From an uncultured Candidatus Melainabacteria bacterium (lineage in GTDB: Bacteria; Cyanobacteriota; Vampirovibrionia; Gastranaerophilales; Gastranaerophilaceae), in the NCBI GenBank assembly GCA_946186335.1, contig CAMHMW010000007.1, positions 1-29,108 of the forward strand: a stretch of DNA of 29,108 bases, given 5' to 3'. A model generated the notes under the pieces. It made no database searches. It had not been told where the DNA came from and was given only the letters and a program-made list of their open reading frames with translations. Positions 14,286 through 22,300 of this stretch are shown here, piece by piece. The first letter of the stretch is position 1. The number at the start of each line of letters is the position of its first letter. Position numbers and translations under genes: made by a program.

Positions 14286-15395
14286 ATGAATAAAAAATAT
14301 ATTATAATTGCTGTTGTATCTTCAATAATCGGCATAATTGTTTTGGTATTGTTGGGATTTTTCATTGTAGAAAGTGATATTTTTGATGATATTGCAGATA
14401 TATTTGACAGGGATACCGCAAAAGTAACCACAAAATCTGAAAATAAGACCAAGCCTTCATTCCGTTTGTTTAAGCCAAAAGTAAATATTACCAGAAGCAA
14501 GGCAAAAAGTGTTGAATATCAAAATTTTGACAACGGATTATTTTCTATGAAAATTCCGAAAGGCTGGACTGTCGGGGTTGCAAATTCCGATTATATCCAC
14601 TATACATTTATGGCCTATGACCCTCAAAATCCTGATTATAAAATATTTTTCAATATGAAAACGGAGGGGTATTTAAAAACTCAGGATATGAAGAATTTTT
14701 ATAAACGATACTATCCGAATGCGCCTTTTGCAATATTACCTGTTATTAACCCCCAAACGACAGAGGCGTTTTATAAAGTTTATACACAGGTTTTCTCATT
14801 AAATCAGAATATATTGCCGTTTAAGGCTCCGGTAATTAAAAATTTCAAGACCGTACAGACTCTGGGTAAAAATATGACCGGCGGTTCAATTGTCAGAGCG
14901 GTATATGATAATGAACAGGGTAAAAAAGTTGAGGGGGTATTTACCGCAACAATAAAAGAGGTTGCAATTCCGCCTGTTGTTGTTTTGAATGTTTATAACA
15001 CCGTATATTTTACGGCACCTGAGGGTGAACTTGTTGACTGGCTTCCTGTATTAAACAGTTGTGTCGGGAGTATAAAATTCAGCGACAAATTTGTGAACGG
15101 GTATTATCAGCAGCAGGGACAGGTTGTCCGGAATGCGCAGGCAATACAGTCTATATGCAATCAAACATCCGATATTATAACCTCGGGTTGGAACGAAAGA
15201 CAAAAATCTTACGACATAATGAGCCAAAAAAGAAGTGATGCAACAACGGGGTATGAAAGAGTCCGTGATACCGATACGGGAGAAATATACAAGGCAACAG
15301 TCGGATTTATGGATAAAGACTGGCATGGTAAATATGAACCGATAACGGATGATATGTATAATCTTCCGACAGCGGGGTATATAGAAAAAGATTAG
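14286..15395 (+). CDS. membrane-anchored protein of unknown function
   Basis: The protein has 369 residues and I do not recognise the family. Residues about 5-27 form one uncleaved hydrophobic helix, so it is probably anchored in the inner membrane with its bulk outside. A charged linker is followed from about 82 by FDNGLFSMKIPKGWTV, a pattern common at the start of PsbP/Mog1-like folds and related extracytoplasmic domains. The C-terminal part (about 285-369) has an N-E-R-Q-x-S-Y-D-I-M-S-Q-K segment followed by GYERVRDTDTGEIYKA, like domains seen in other uncharacterised secreted proteins. No enzyme motif is evident. It has its own promoter and may be controlled by the leader at 14054-14172. 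Confidence 0.78.
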   Translation: MNKKYIIIAVVSSIIGIIVLVLLGFFIVESDIFDDIADIFDRDTAKVTTKSENKTKPSFRLFKPKVNITRSKAKSVEYQNFDNGLFSMKIPKGWTVGVANSDYIHYTFMAYDPQNPDYKIFFNMKTEGYLKTQDMKNFYKRYYPNAPFAILPVINPQTTEAFYKVYTQVFSLNQNILPFKAPVIKNFKTVQTLGKNMTGGSIVRAVYDNEQGKKVEGVFTATIKEVAIPPVVVLNVYNTVYFTAPEGELVDWLPVLNSCVGSIKFSDKFVNGYYQQQGQVVRNAQAIQSICNQTSDIITSGWNERQKSYDIMSQKRSDATTGYERVRDTDTGEIYKATVGFMDKDWHGKYEPITDDMYNLPTAGYIEKD

Positions 15396-15459
15396 CCGTA
15401 AGGCAAGAAATTACATATATACAACATCTATGGTCAGTAACATACATTTACCCCCAGCC

Positions 15460-15705
15460 CTAGTTGAGTCGGGAAGAAACTTCCGCAACAATTCTTGCAA
15501 TATCTGCGCCGCCTATTGCGGCTTCCAGGATGAGCGGGGCTGATATGAGCATGGTTTCACGATAACTCATTGTATCAACATCTATGATATTAAATTCAAC
15601 AAAATTATCACCGACATAGATTAACTTTCCGTAATCCCCGCCTGTTGCCCAACGTAAAAAAATGTATTGATTTTCGTACTCTTTTAATTTTTTTAATAAT
15701 TTCAT
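15460..15705 (-). CDS. small hypothetical protein, possibly Sm-like fold
   Basis: The protein has 81 residues and I do not recognise the family. It begins with a basic helix (MKLLKKLKEYENQ) and has beta-rich stretches (YIFLRWATGG, GKLIYVGDNFVEFNII), ending in an Ala/Ile-rich helix. A G-x-L-x-x-V-G-D-x-[FV] pattern after a short helix is reminiscent of Sm/Hfq-like barrels, but this is only a loose visual resemblance. The ATG at 15705 follows CAGGTTAG by about 5 nt, and a clear promoter lies upstream (15762-15735, minus strand). It is probably a single-gene unit, co-oriented with the gene at 15767. Confidence 0.72.
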   Translation of the reverse strand: MKLLKKLKEYENQYIFLRWATGGDYGKLIYVGDNFVEFNIIDVDTMSYRETMLISAPLILEAAIGGADIARIVAEVSSRLN

Positions 15706-15734
15706 TTCTAACCTGTAAAACCTCTACTCTACTT

Positions 15735-15762
15735 ATAATAATAATTTTTGATTATAAGTCAA
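15735..15762 (-). promoter_or_regulatory. promoter of the 81-residue protein
   Basis: On the minus strand TTGACT (15762-15757), a 16-nt spacer and TATTAT (15740-15735) precede the ATG at 15705 by 29 nt. It lies just 5 nt beyond the stop codon of the upstream gene at 15767. Confidence 0.65.
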
Positions 15763-15766
15763 AATC

Positions 15767-16405
15767 TTAACTTACAAATTTTCTGACGACACCGTCTTTA
15801 TGATATGAGGTATCTCCGCAAATCATTTCAATTACTTTAAGTATAACTTCTCTTGGGGCATCAATCTGGTTAATAGGAAATTCCTGCCCCGTATGTTTTA
15901 TTTTAAAAATACATTTAAGGGTCTGATCAGCCGGAACATAAAGAGATGCGACTTCGTTATCAAGCAGAATTTCCATTTCTTCGTCATGATTCTTTGCATC
16001 TTTTATCAGGTCATTGTAATTTCCCTGTATTGCAATAATTCTGTTAGAGAACATTCTTCCGCCGTCTTTTCTTAAAAATTCCTGCGGAACAAAGTTACAA
16101 CGGGTTGTAAAACTCATTTTATTCCAGAGAATATTGATTACGGCTGTTGACTTCAGAGCATCAGTTTCAACGTAAATATTCTGGGTCGGAACTCCTCTTG
16201 AAGAAAACGACTGTTTAAGGTTATTGGAAACCAAATCAAGACAATCAATCATACGTGTAAAAATTTCATTCGTATTTGCTGTGGCATGCTGATAATCAAG
16301 GAAATGCTTATACATGTGTGAAGATATAAGTTCAACCCTTTCCTGTATTACGATATCCTTTTTAACAGCGGTTTCAGAATTGTCAAAACTTTCAAAATTA
16401 TTCAA
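15767..16405 (-). CDS. hypothetical cytosolic protein
   Basis: The protein has 212 residues and I do not recognise the family. It has an N-terminal helical half (VELISSHMYKHFLDYQHATAN, then two more residues, TNEIFTRMIDCLDL) and a beta-rich C-terminal half (INILWNKMSFTTRCNFVP, IFKIKHTGQEFP). There is no signal peptide or membrane segment. The start is a TTG at 16405, chosen because an AAGGAAAGAG purine stretch precedes it and the next in-frame ATG would remove 30 residues. The stop is followed closely by the promoter of the 81-residue gene, so the two are probably transcribed separately. Confidence 0.72.
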   Translation of the reverse strand: MNNFESFDNSETAVKKDIVIQERVELISSHMYKHFLDYQHATANTNEIFTRMIDCLDLVSNNLKQSFSSRGVPTQNIYVETDALKSTAVINILWNKMSFTTRCNFVPQEFLRKDGGRMFSNRIIAIQGNYNDLIKDAKNHDEEMEILLDNEVASLYVPADQTLKCIFKIKHTGQEFPINQIDAPREVILKVIEMICGDTSYHKDGVVRKFVS

Positions 16406-16545
16406 CGGTTTCTCTTTCCTTTTTACACTTTATTTTTAGAATAAACATGCTTTCTTGTAAAGATTATACAATGTTTTTTTACAAATGAGAATACTGAACA
16501 GGTGTTATAAATTCGGGTTCAAATTATGTAAATAAATGTAACTAA

Positions 16546-16563
16546 ATTTCAATATATTGAAAT
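16546..16563. repeat. 18-bp perfect palindrome upstream of the 107-residue gene
   Basis: ATTTCAATATATTGAAAT is a perfect dyad located 46 nt before the ATG at 16610. Its right half contains TTGAAA (16557-16562), a possible -35 hexamer. The position suits an operator for a dimeric repressor, but no regulator is known. Confidence 0.45.
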
Positions 16564-16609
16564 AGCGGTAAACAGAAATTTTTTATATAGAAAAGAGAGA
16601 TATATTATT

Positions 16610-16933
16610 ATGGTAAACTACGTAAATTACAGTAAAATTTATGAGCCTGTTGATTTTGGCAGGATAAATATCTACAACAGGTATGAACAACATGCGCAAA
16701 ATGCCAGAAATGCGGCACTTGCGAATTGCGGTTGCGGAAACAGTTATCTGAATGTTCCGCTGTTTAATTTTTCATCATCGCCTCCTTATTCAGGGTTCAG
16801 TTTTAATATGCCGATGATGGGATACGGTTGTATGCCGTTCGGGTTTGGTTATACAAATTCGTATATGGCAGGCACCGTAATAGGGCAGACCATTGGACTG
16901 GGTATAAATGCGGTCAAGCAGTGGTTGAGCTAG
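16610..16933 (+). CDS. small Tyr/Asn/Gly-rich hypothetical protein
   Basis: The protein has 107 residues and I do not recognise the family. It begins MVNYVNYSKIYEPVDFGRIN, sharing a V-x-F-G element with two other small proteins in this window. The middle has two close cysteines (NCGCGN) and the second half is rich in Gly, Met, Phe and Tyr (MPMMGYGCMPFGFGYTNSYM). It ends in a mildly hydrophobic glycine-zipper-like helix (AGTVIGQTIGLGINAV). The ribosome site is weak (AGAGAG, about 11 nt upstream). A good terminator follows at once (16936-16961), supporting a real gene. A palindrome at 16546-16563 may regulate it. Confidence 0.7.
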   Translation: MVNYVNYSKIYEPVDFGRINIYNRYEQHAQNARNAALANCGCGNSYLNVPLFNFSSSPPYSGFSFNMPMMGYGCMPFGFGYTNSYMAGTVIGQTIGLGINAVKQWLS

Positions 16934-16935
16934 GA

Positions 16936-16961
16936 AAAGCCTCTGAAAGGGGGCTTTTTTT
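16936..16961 (+). terminator. intrinsic terminator after the 107-residue gene
   Basis: AAAGCCTC (16936-16943) pairs with GGGGCTTT (16950-16957, one G-T pair), with a T tract running to 16961. It lies 2 nt past the stop codon and separates the gene from convergent cysE. Confidence 0.82.
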
Positions 16962-16971
16962 ATTGGAAAAA

Positions 16972-17613
16972 TTATTTGTTTTCTTTGAGTATTTCAATTT
17001 CGGCTTTTAGCCTGTTCAGTTCGCAGGTAATGGGGTCAGGAATTCTGTTGTGCATGAGATTTCCGTTATCGTCAACAAAAGCTCTGTGTGTAATTCTTCC
17101 GGGAACACCGACAACGGTTGAATTTTCGGGGACATCTTCTATGACAACCGAACCGGCACCTATTCTGACATTATCACCTATTGTAATGTTTCCCAAAACT
17201 TTTGCCCCTGCGCCTAAAATAACTTTATTTCCGATAGTCGGATGGCGTTTTCCTGTTTCTTTGCCTGTTCCGCCAAGTGTTACCTGCTGATAAATAAGGA
17301 CATCATCTCCGATTGTTGTTGTTTCTCCAATAACCACACCTTCTCCGTGGTCAATAAACAATCTTCTGCCGATAGTCGCTCCGGGGTGAATTTCAATACC
17401 CGTAATAATTCTTGTGAGGTATGAGATATGACGGGGAATAAGCGGTATGTGCCATTTGTATAATCTGTGTGCAAAACGATAGGCAATAAGTGCGTGTAAT
17501 CCGGGGTAACATAAAATGACCTCCAGCAGATTTTTTGCAGCAGGGTCGTTTTCATAAATTACCCGTATATCCTCATTAACCTTTGATATTCCTCGTCTTA
17601 TGGTAGTAAACAT
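16972..17613 (-). CDS. cysE: serine O-acetyltransferase
   Basis: The protein has 213 residues, the short EpsC/Bacillus-type form (E. coli CysE is 273). It transfers acetyl from acetyl-CoA to serine, the first committed step of cysteine synthesis. A short helical N-terminus is followed by a left-handed beta-helix of hexapeptide repeats: GIEIHPGATIG, then FIDHGEGVVIGETTTIG with catalytic H89, then YQQVTLGGTGK and RHPTIGNKVILGAGAKVLG. The ATG at 17613 follows AGAGGT by 7 nt. No cysK is adjacent. The C-terminal tail (about 195-213) is a charged helix ending in K and not the usual Ile that docks into CysK, so complex formation is doubtful. Confidence 0.95.
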   Translation of the reverse strand: MFTTIRRGISKVNEDIRVIYENDPAAKNLLEVILCYPGLHALIAYRFAHRLYKWHIPLIPRHISYLTRIITGIEIHPGATIGRRLFIDHGEGVVIGETTTIGDDVLIYQQVTLGGTGKETGKRHPTIGNKVILGAGAKVLGNITIGDNVRIGAGSVVIEDVPENSTVVGVPGRITHRAFVDDNGNLMHNRIPDPITCELNRLKAEIEILKENK

Positions 17614-17688
17614 AAATTAACCTCTTATATATAAATATATCAAATATGTGGAAAATACAATCGTCATACGAGAGTAGTCCGATTAGCC

Positions 17689-17707
17689 CCTCTCAATGGT
17701 TGAGAGG
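17689..17707. repeat. 8-bp perfect hairpin after the tail-fibre unit
   Basis: CCTCTCAA (17689-17696) pairs with TTGAGAGG (17700-17707) around a 3-nt loop. It lies 20 nt past the stop of the 124-residue gene on the minus strand. The sequence beyond it is not T-rich, so it is at most a weak terminator. Confidence 0.5.
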
Positions 17708-17726
17708 AGCAACCGAACTTATGAGA

Positions 17727-18101
17727 TTAAAGTTTTTCTTCAAGGTATTTAAGTTGAATACGCAAATCGTAAATTTGTGAATTATAAAAATCCAGCCAGG
17801 TTTCGCCTGTCTTTTCATCTCTGATTTCATCTTCGCAGACCGCACGAATACGTTTCAGGTCAAGAACTGATAATTTTTCCTCAATTTCATTGATTTGTTT
17901 CAGAATTTGTTCTTTTTCTTTGAGTTTTTCGTATTCTGGATTTTTTGTTATTTCACTGTTTTGGTATGTGTATTTCAGTTTGTCATCAAGAAATTCATTA
18001 AAAATTTCATCGCTGACTTCAATATTTTGAATGTTATCATTTAGAATCGGGCATTGACCTGCACCGATTATTTTTTCATTTTCTACAAATAAATAATTCA
18101 T
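17727..18101 (-). CDS. phage-tail-associated-like coiled-coil protein
   Basis: The protein has 124 residues. It has a small beta-rich head (MNYLFVENEKIIGAGQCPIL) and then long charged helices (about 55-124) with heptad-like Leu/Ile spacing and the segment KRIRAVCEDEIRD, TGETWLDFY, IYDLRIQL. The head-plus-coiled-coil plan resembles small proteins encoded after tail fibres in phages, where they act as assembly factors or minor tail parts; I cannot name the family. It starts 14 nt after the tail-fibre-like gene ends, with the same ribosome-site sequence (GAAAGGAT), so the two form an operon. Confidence 0.68.
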   Translation of the reverse strand: MNYLFVENEKIIGAGQCPILNDNIQNIEVSDEIFNEFLDDKLKYTYQNSEITKNPEYEKLKEKEQILKQINEIEEKLSVLDLKRIRAVCEDEIRDEKTGETWLDFYNSQIYDLRIQLKYLEEKL

Positions 18102-18115
18102 AATAAAATCCTTTC

Positions 18116-18667
18116 TTAAACAATTTTTTTGTACGCAACAAGTAAGAGGCTGAAATTTCCGCCTGCATTATTTGATGTGTTTGCTGCCATATACAGTTTT
18201 CTGCCTGTGCCGATTGGCATAATTGCACATCCGCTGCCGTATGCAGAGTTGTTTGTGTAAGTACGTACACGCCCCACACAAACATTTGAAGTAATTATAT
18301 CGCTGCGTAAATCTACATTAATGACTTTACCTGATTGTGCAGTTGTTCTGTATGATGCAACTACGATAACTTCATATTTATTCCCGTCATTTGGTAAATA
18401 ATTGCTGAGGTTATATGCTATGTTGTTGGTCGTCGGAACTTCCTGATCGCCTGCAATGGTAGTGTAACTGTTAACCCAACTTCCGTAAGTTTTGTTATTC
18501 AGTTGCGTATTTGTGTCATCTATTCTGGTGATAACATCTTCGTAATTGTTGCTGACGTTTGAGTTTGTTGCTTCTATACGTTCAATAACATCAATAAAAT
18601 TTGCATTAACTTCATCAGCTTTTGCCTTTGTTCCGGGAACAAAGGAATAAGGAATACCGTATGTCAT
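18116..18667 (-). CDS. phage tail-fibre-like protein
   Basis: The protein has 183 residues from the ATG at 18667. The N-terminus contains SFVPGTKAKADEVNANF, a pattern typical of phage tail-fibre N-termini (G-T-x-A-x-A-x-x-[VI]-N-A-N-F). A short heptad region follows (about 25-65: VIERIEATNSN, VITRIDDTNTQLNN), as in trimeric fibres, and then a beta-rich C-terminal half (about 70-183) that would form the tip. The upstream in-frame ATG at 18685 is less likely: AAAGGATAATT gives the ATG at 18667 a good ribosome site. It has a strong promoter of its own. No capsid, terminase or integrase gene is near, so this is an isolated remnant or a domesticated fibre. Confidence 0.72.
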   Translation of the reverse strand: MTYGIPYSFVPGTKAKADEVNANFIDVIERIEATNSNVSNNYEDVITRIDDTNTQLNNKTYGSWVNSYTTIAGDQEVPTTNNIAYNLSNYLPNDGNKYEVIVVASYRTTAQSGKVINVDLRSDIITSNVCVGRVRTYTNNSAYGSGCAIMPIGTGRKLYMAANTSNNAGGNFSLLLVAYKKIV

Positions 18668-18719
18668 AATTATCCTTTCTGACATATCAGTATGGGTAAA
18701 CGCTTAACTCAACAACGTT

Positions 18720-18749
18720 ATTATAACATTACAGGCGGGGTTCCGTCAA
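18720..18749 (-). promoter_or_regulatory. strong promoter of the tail-fibre unit
   Basis: On the minus strand TTGACG (18749-18744), an 18-nt spacer ending in TGT, and consensus TATAAT (18725-18720). It starts 3 nt past the terminator stem of the upstream gene. Confidence 0.75.
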
Positions 18750-18751
18750 GC

Positions 18752-18784
18752 AAAAAGGCGTTTGCTTTTAGCAAACGCCTTTTT
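18752..18784 (-). terminator. bidirectional intrinsic terminator
   Basis: A 14-bp stem AAAAAGGCGTTTGC/GCAAACGCCTTTTT with a 5-nt loop. On the minus strand the stem ends in five T and terminates the gene at 18810; it also has a T tract on the plus strand. Confidence 0.88.
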
Positions 18785-18809
18785 ATATTTATTACAGTTT
18801 TCTCTTTTG

Positions 18810-19229
18810 TTAAGCTGCTGCACCGTCTGTGGGAGGTGTAGCAGGTTTTGTCCCGCCTTTTTTGAATATTTTGTTCCACAGTTTTTTTGTTGGATCCCAA
18901 GTCCATTGAGCGATTTTTTCACCTGCTTCGTGCAAGTAGTGCCCCCATTTTGCAGGGCTGTACCATTTTGCAGCTTTAAGGGCTTCAGCATCCAACGGTT
19001 TGAATATGATTTTCTTTCTGCTTAATGCACCTAATGCCAGTAATAAAGCTGCAACAACTGCTGCGCCTATTGCGACTTTTTTACCGGTGTTAGATTTCTT
19101 TTCTTCGGCAGCTTCAACGGGAGCTGCGGTTGTTTGTGTTTTATTTGAATATGCACCTTCACGTTCCAGCATACCGGAATCGCCGAAATGCACTCTGGAA
19201 ACACTAGCCATAGATACAGGACTTAACAT
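18810..19229 (-). CDS. single-pass membrane protein, lineage-specific
   Basis: The protein has 139 residues and I do not recognise the family. The N-terminus MLSPVSMASVSRVHFGDSGM contains the V-x-F-G element shared with two other proteins here. A linker of Thr, Ala and Glu is followed by one transmembrane helix (about residues 51-68: VAIGAAVVAALLLALGAL), flanked by lysines on both sides (GKK before, RKK after). The rest is a basic, Trp-containing tail (KWYSPAKWGHYL, IAQWTWDPTKKLWNKIFKK) that could lie along the membrane, and it ends in Ala/Pro/Thr. A very strong AAGGAGGT lies 10 nt before the ATG, suggesting high expression. It is a single-gene unit closed by the terminator at 18752-18784. 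Confidence 0.75.
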   Translation of the reverse strand: MLSPVSMASVSRVHFGDSGMLEREGAYSNKTQTTAAPVEAAEEKKSNTGKKVAIGAAVVAALLLALGALSRKKIIFKPLDAEALKAAKWYSPAKWGHYLHEAGEKIAQWTWDPTKKLWNKIFKKGGTKPATPPTDGAAA

Positions 19230-19357
19230 GAGAAAACCTCCTTATACATTTCTACTACATCTAATATAAACCCTCTGATTTTTTAATTTTGACTCATAAT
19301 TCTTTTTAATCAAATTTTTGTTACAAAAATTTACATAAAATTTGGAATAATTTTTTA

Positions 19358-19387
19358 AGATGTGTCATCTGTATAAATAGCGGGAGG
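19358..19387 (+). promoter_or_regulatory. -10-like box, small dyad and ribosome site of the 1144-residue gene
   Basis: AGATG-TGT-CATCT (19358-19370) is a small dyad just upstream of TATAAA (19372-19377). A CGGGAGG ribosome site lies at 19381-19387, 8 nt before the ATG. The -35 region is poor, so an activator may be needed; this is inference. Confidence 0.4.
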
Positions 19388-19395
19388 AAATAATA

Positions 19396-22300
19396 ATGTC
19401 AGATATACAACAAACATTAATATACATAGGGAGTGAAAATATTGAAGAAGCAAAATTCATGTCAAGGAATTTTGTTAATCCGGAAATAAAAACAAGAGCT
19501 TATATAAATACTTTAGGTGCGGAAATAATAAAAAATTATATGGCATCGGAAGGTTTGGATATTGTTAATTTACATAATATCCATTCGATTTCAAAAATTC
19601 TGGAAAGTATGGACATTGCGGATATTTTATTGCCGAATATTCACGTTGATGTTCGTGTTGTATTTGACAAGGAGCAGATATTTGTTCCTAAAAGTCACTT
19701 TGAAAAAAATATTCTTCCCGATATTTATGCGGTTGTAAAAATCAGTGAAGATTTCAAAACTGCCGAATTTTTGGGATATTTCCAGCCAGCAATTATTGAT
19801 AAGAGTAATTCAAACAAAGATTATTATTTTATTACCGATAAACAGCTTATTTCAACCGAATCATTTATAAAAACAATAAAAGATTTTGTAGGGAAAACTC
19901 CCCGTTATATTACGGAAGAAGATATGCTCAGAGGCAGACAACTTGCGGTTGCATTAAATGACCATGATTTAACAGCATCAGAAGAAAAAGAACTTTTGGA
20001 ACTTTTGCTTATGAGTGACGCATTAAGAGAAAGCGTTTTGGAATTTGATAATTTTGAAACTCTTGCGTATAGTGCATCGGCAGAAGTTGTAAAAAATCTT
20101 GATGCTGCTCAAGTTCTTACATCTCCCGATAGTACAGAGGAAGATGTTATTTCGGAACCTGAATCAACAGAGCCTGAGGATTCTCTCGGAGATGATATGC
20201 TGGAAGATAAAGAGGAAGAAGAACCTGAGGATAATGCCGGACAGGAACCCAAAACAACGACTGAAACCGAGGAGGAAACGGCAGAAGAAGAAACTAAGGA
20301 ACCTGAAATTCAAAATGTTGAACAGCAGGAGGTTCATGCCGTTACCGTTGAAAAAAGCAATAAAGAGATGTCTGTTGATGATATTTTGGACAGAACAATT
20401 GCATCAATTGATGAAAACCCGTCAAGTATAGAAGATAAAAAAGCAAATTTAGCAAGCAATATTGTTGTCGCACTTGGGCAAGCGGCTGAGGGTGGTGCTG
20501 TTGCTGCAGGAACAATGGCGGCTGCAGGTGCCGTTGCGGAAGCTGCCGGAACTGTTGAAGCAGCTGAAATTGCTGCGGAAGTTTCTGAAACCGCTATGAA
20601 ACTTGCAGGTGCATCAGGTGAAATTACGAATAAAGATAAACATACAATCGACGAACCGTTAGATATGGCACAGGTTGATAAGGTTGAATCAATAGCTTCT
20701 AAGACAAAAGAACAGGTTTTTGAGCATGAAACCGTTGATATGACTTCAATGGATATTGTAAATGAAGGAACGGTTGATGAAGACCATGCCGAATCTCTTT
20801 CTGATATGGAAACTCTTGTGGCATTAGAAGGAGGTGTAAATCCGGAAGAAGATTTTGCCGAGATGCAGGGCATTTCTGAAAGTGAAGTTGTAGATTTACC
20901 CATGACTGCTGATTACACAATAAATGACGATGGTACATCAAGTATGGATATGTATTCCAATATGGATGTTAATATGGAAGACGAGTCCGAATTAATTGAT
21001 ATGCCGCCTTTAGATGGTGGTATCGGAGATTTTGATTTAGATTTTAATATAGGGGATGACACTCTCGGAGATACTATTACTCAGGATAATCCGCTTATGG
21101 AAAGTGAGCCTGAAGAAGAAACGATTGATGAAAAGATTGATGAACCGTCTGAGGTTGAAGATTTAACTGAAACTCCGGTAACAGAAGATGTATTACAGGA
21201 AGAAGAAATTCCCGTTGAGGCAGAAGATATTGCTGAAACTCCGGAAATAGCAGAGGAAGATACGGAAACGGCTGAGGAAGTTGAAGAAACGGTTGAGGAT
21301 ACAAAAATTGAAGAACCCGAGGCTTTAGAAACAGAAATAACGGAACCTGAAATAACCGAAGAAACCGTAACTGAACCAGAAATTGATTTAGACGGCGCTG
21401 AAATGACAGAGGTTGCAGAAGAACCTGAGATTTCCGAAACAACAGAACCCGAAATATCAGAAATCGCTGAAACGGAAATTACGGAAGAAGTTTTGGAAGA
21501 ACCTTCTGCTGATACTATAACAGAACCGATTACAGATACCGAACTTACGGAAGAAGATTTAACCCAAACCCCTGAGGTTGATGTTATTCAGGAAACGGCG
21601 GAACCTGAAACAGAATTAACGGAAGTTCAGACGGATGATATAGATATGGTTGAAGAATCTTTGGCTGAGGCAGAAGAAAAACCGGCAGATGATACTACCG
21701 AAATTGTTGAAGATACCGATATAATCTCTGAACCTCAGGCTGAAACAGAGCCTGAATCTGAACCCGAACCTGAGCAGGAAGCGGTTTCCCAGACGGAAGC
21801 AGGTGATGAACTTGATACAATGCTTGATGATAATGTGGCTGCTTCTGATGAATTAGACAGTTTACTTGATTCCCTTGGTTCTAATGATGAGCCGGCTGAA
21901 AGCTGGACTGACAATACGGGATATGATGATTTGAGTGGTGCCGAGCCGGCAAAAACTGTTGATAATGATGTGATTACAGAACCTGAACCTGTTGCGGCGG
22001 TTGTTGCAACGGAAAATTCACGGGTAATAAGCGATAAAACTTTTGCAATCGGTGAAATTCCGATTGATATTAACGACATGGGCGAACAGTTCTCGGATAA
22101 TACTCCATTGGGTAATTTGTACACACCGACTCAAAAAATGCCGGGAGATGCACTGTTGAATAATCCGGGAAGAATGGGCGCAGCAAGACCTCAAACGACA
22201 AAAGCTCCGCTGATTGCAGGATTGTTTGGCGGGTTGGTTGTTCTTATTATTGTCGGTGTTGTCGGATTCTTTGCGGCTAAAATGTTCAAGACCCCATCCA

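Noticed and set aside
20334..20903. 189-codon open frame on the minus strand inside the giant acidic gene
   Set aside because: It is Ser/Ala-rich low complexity produced by the opposite-strand codons, lacks a ribosome site and family features.
21095..21800. Repetitive GAA/ACC-rich DNA that could suggest a tandem-repeat or CRISPR-like array
   Set aside because: There is no constant repeat-spacer structure; it is codon-level repetition encoding Glu/Thr/Pro.
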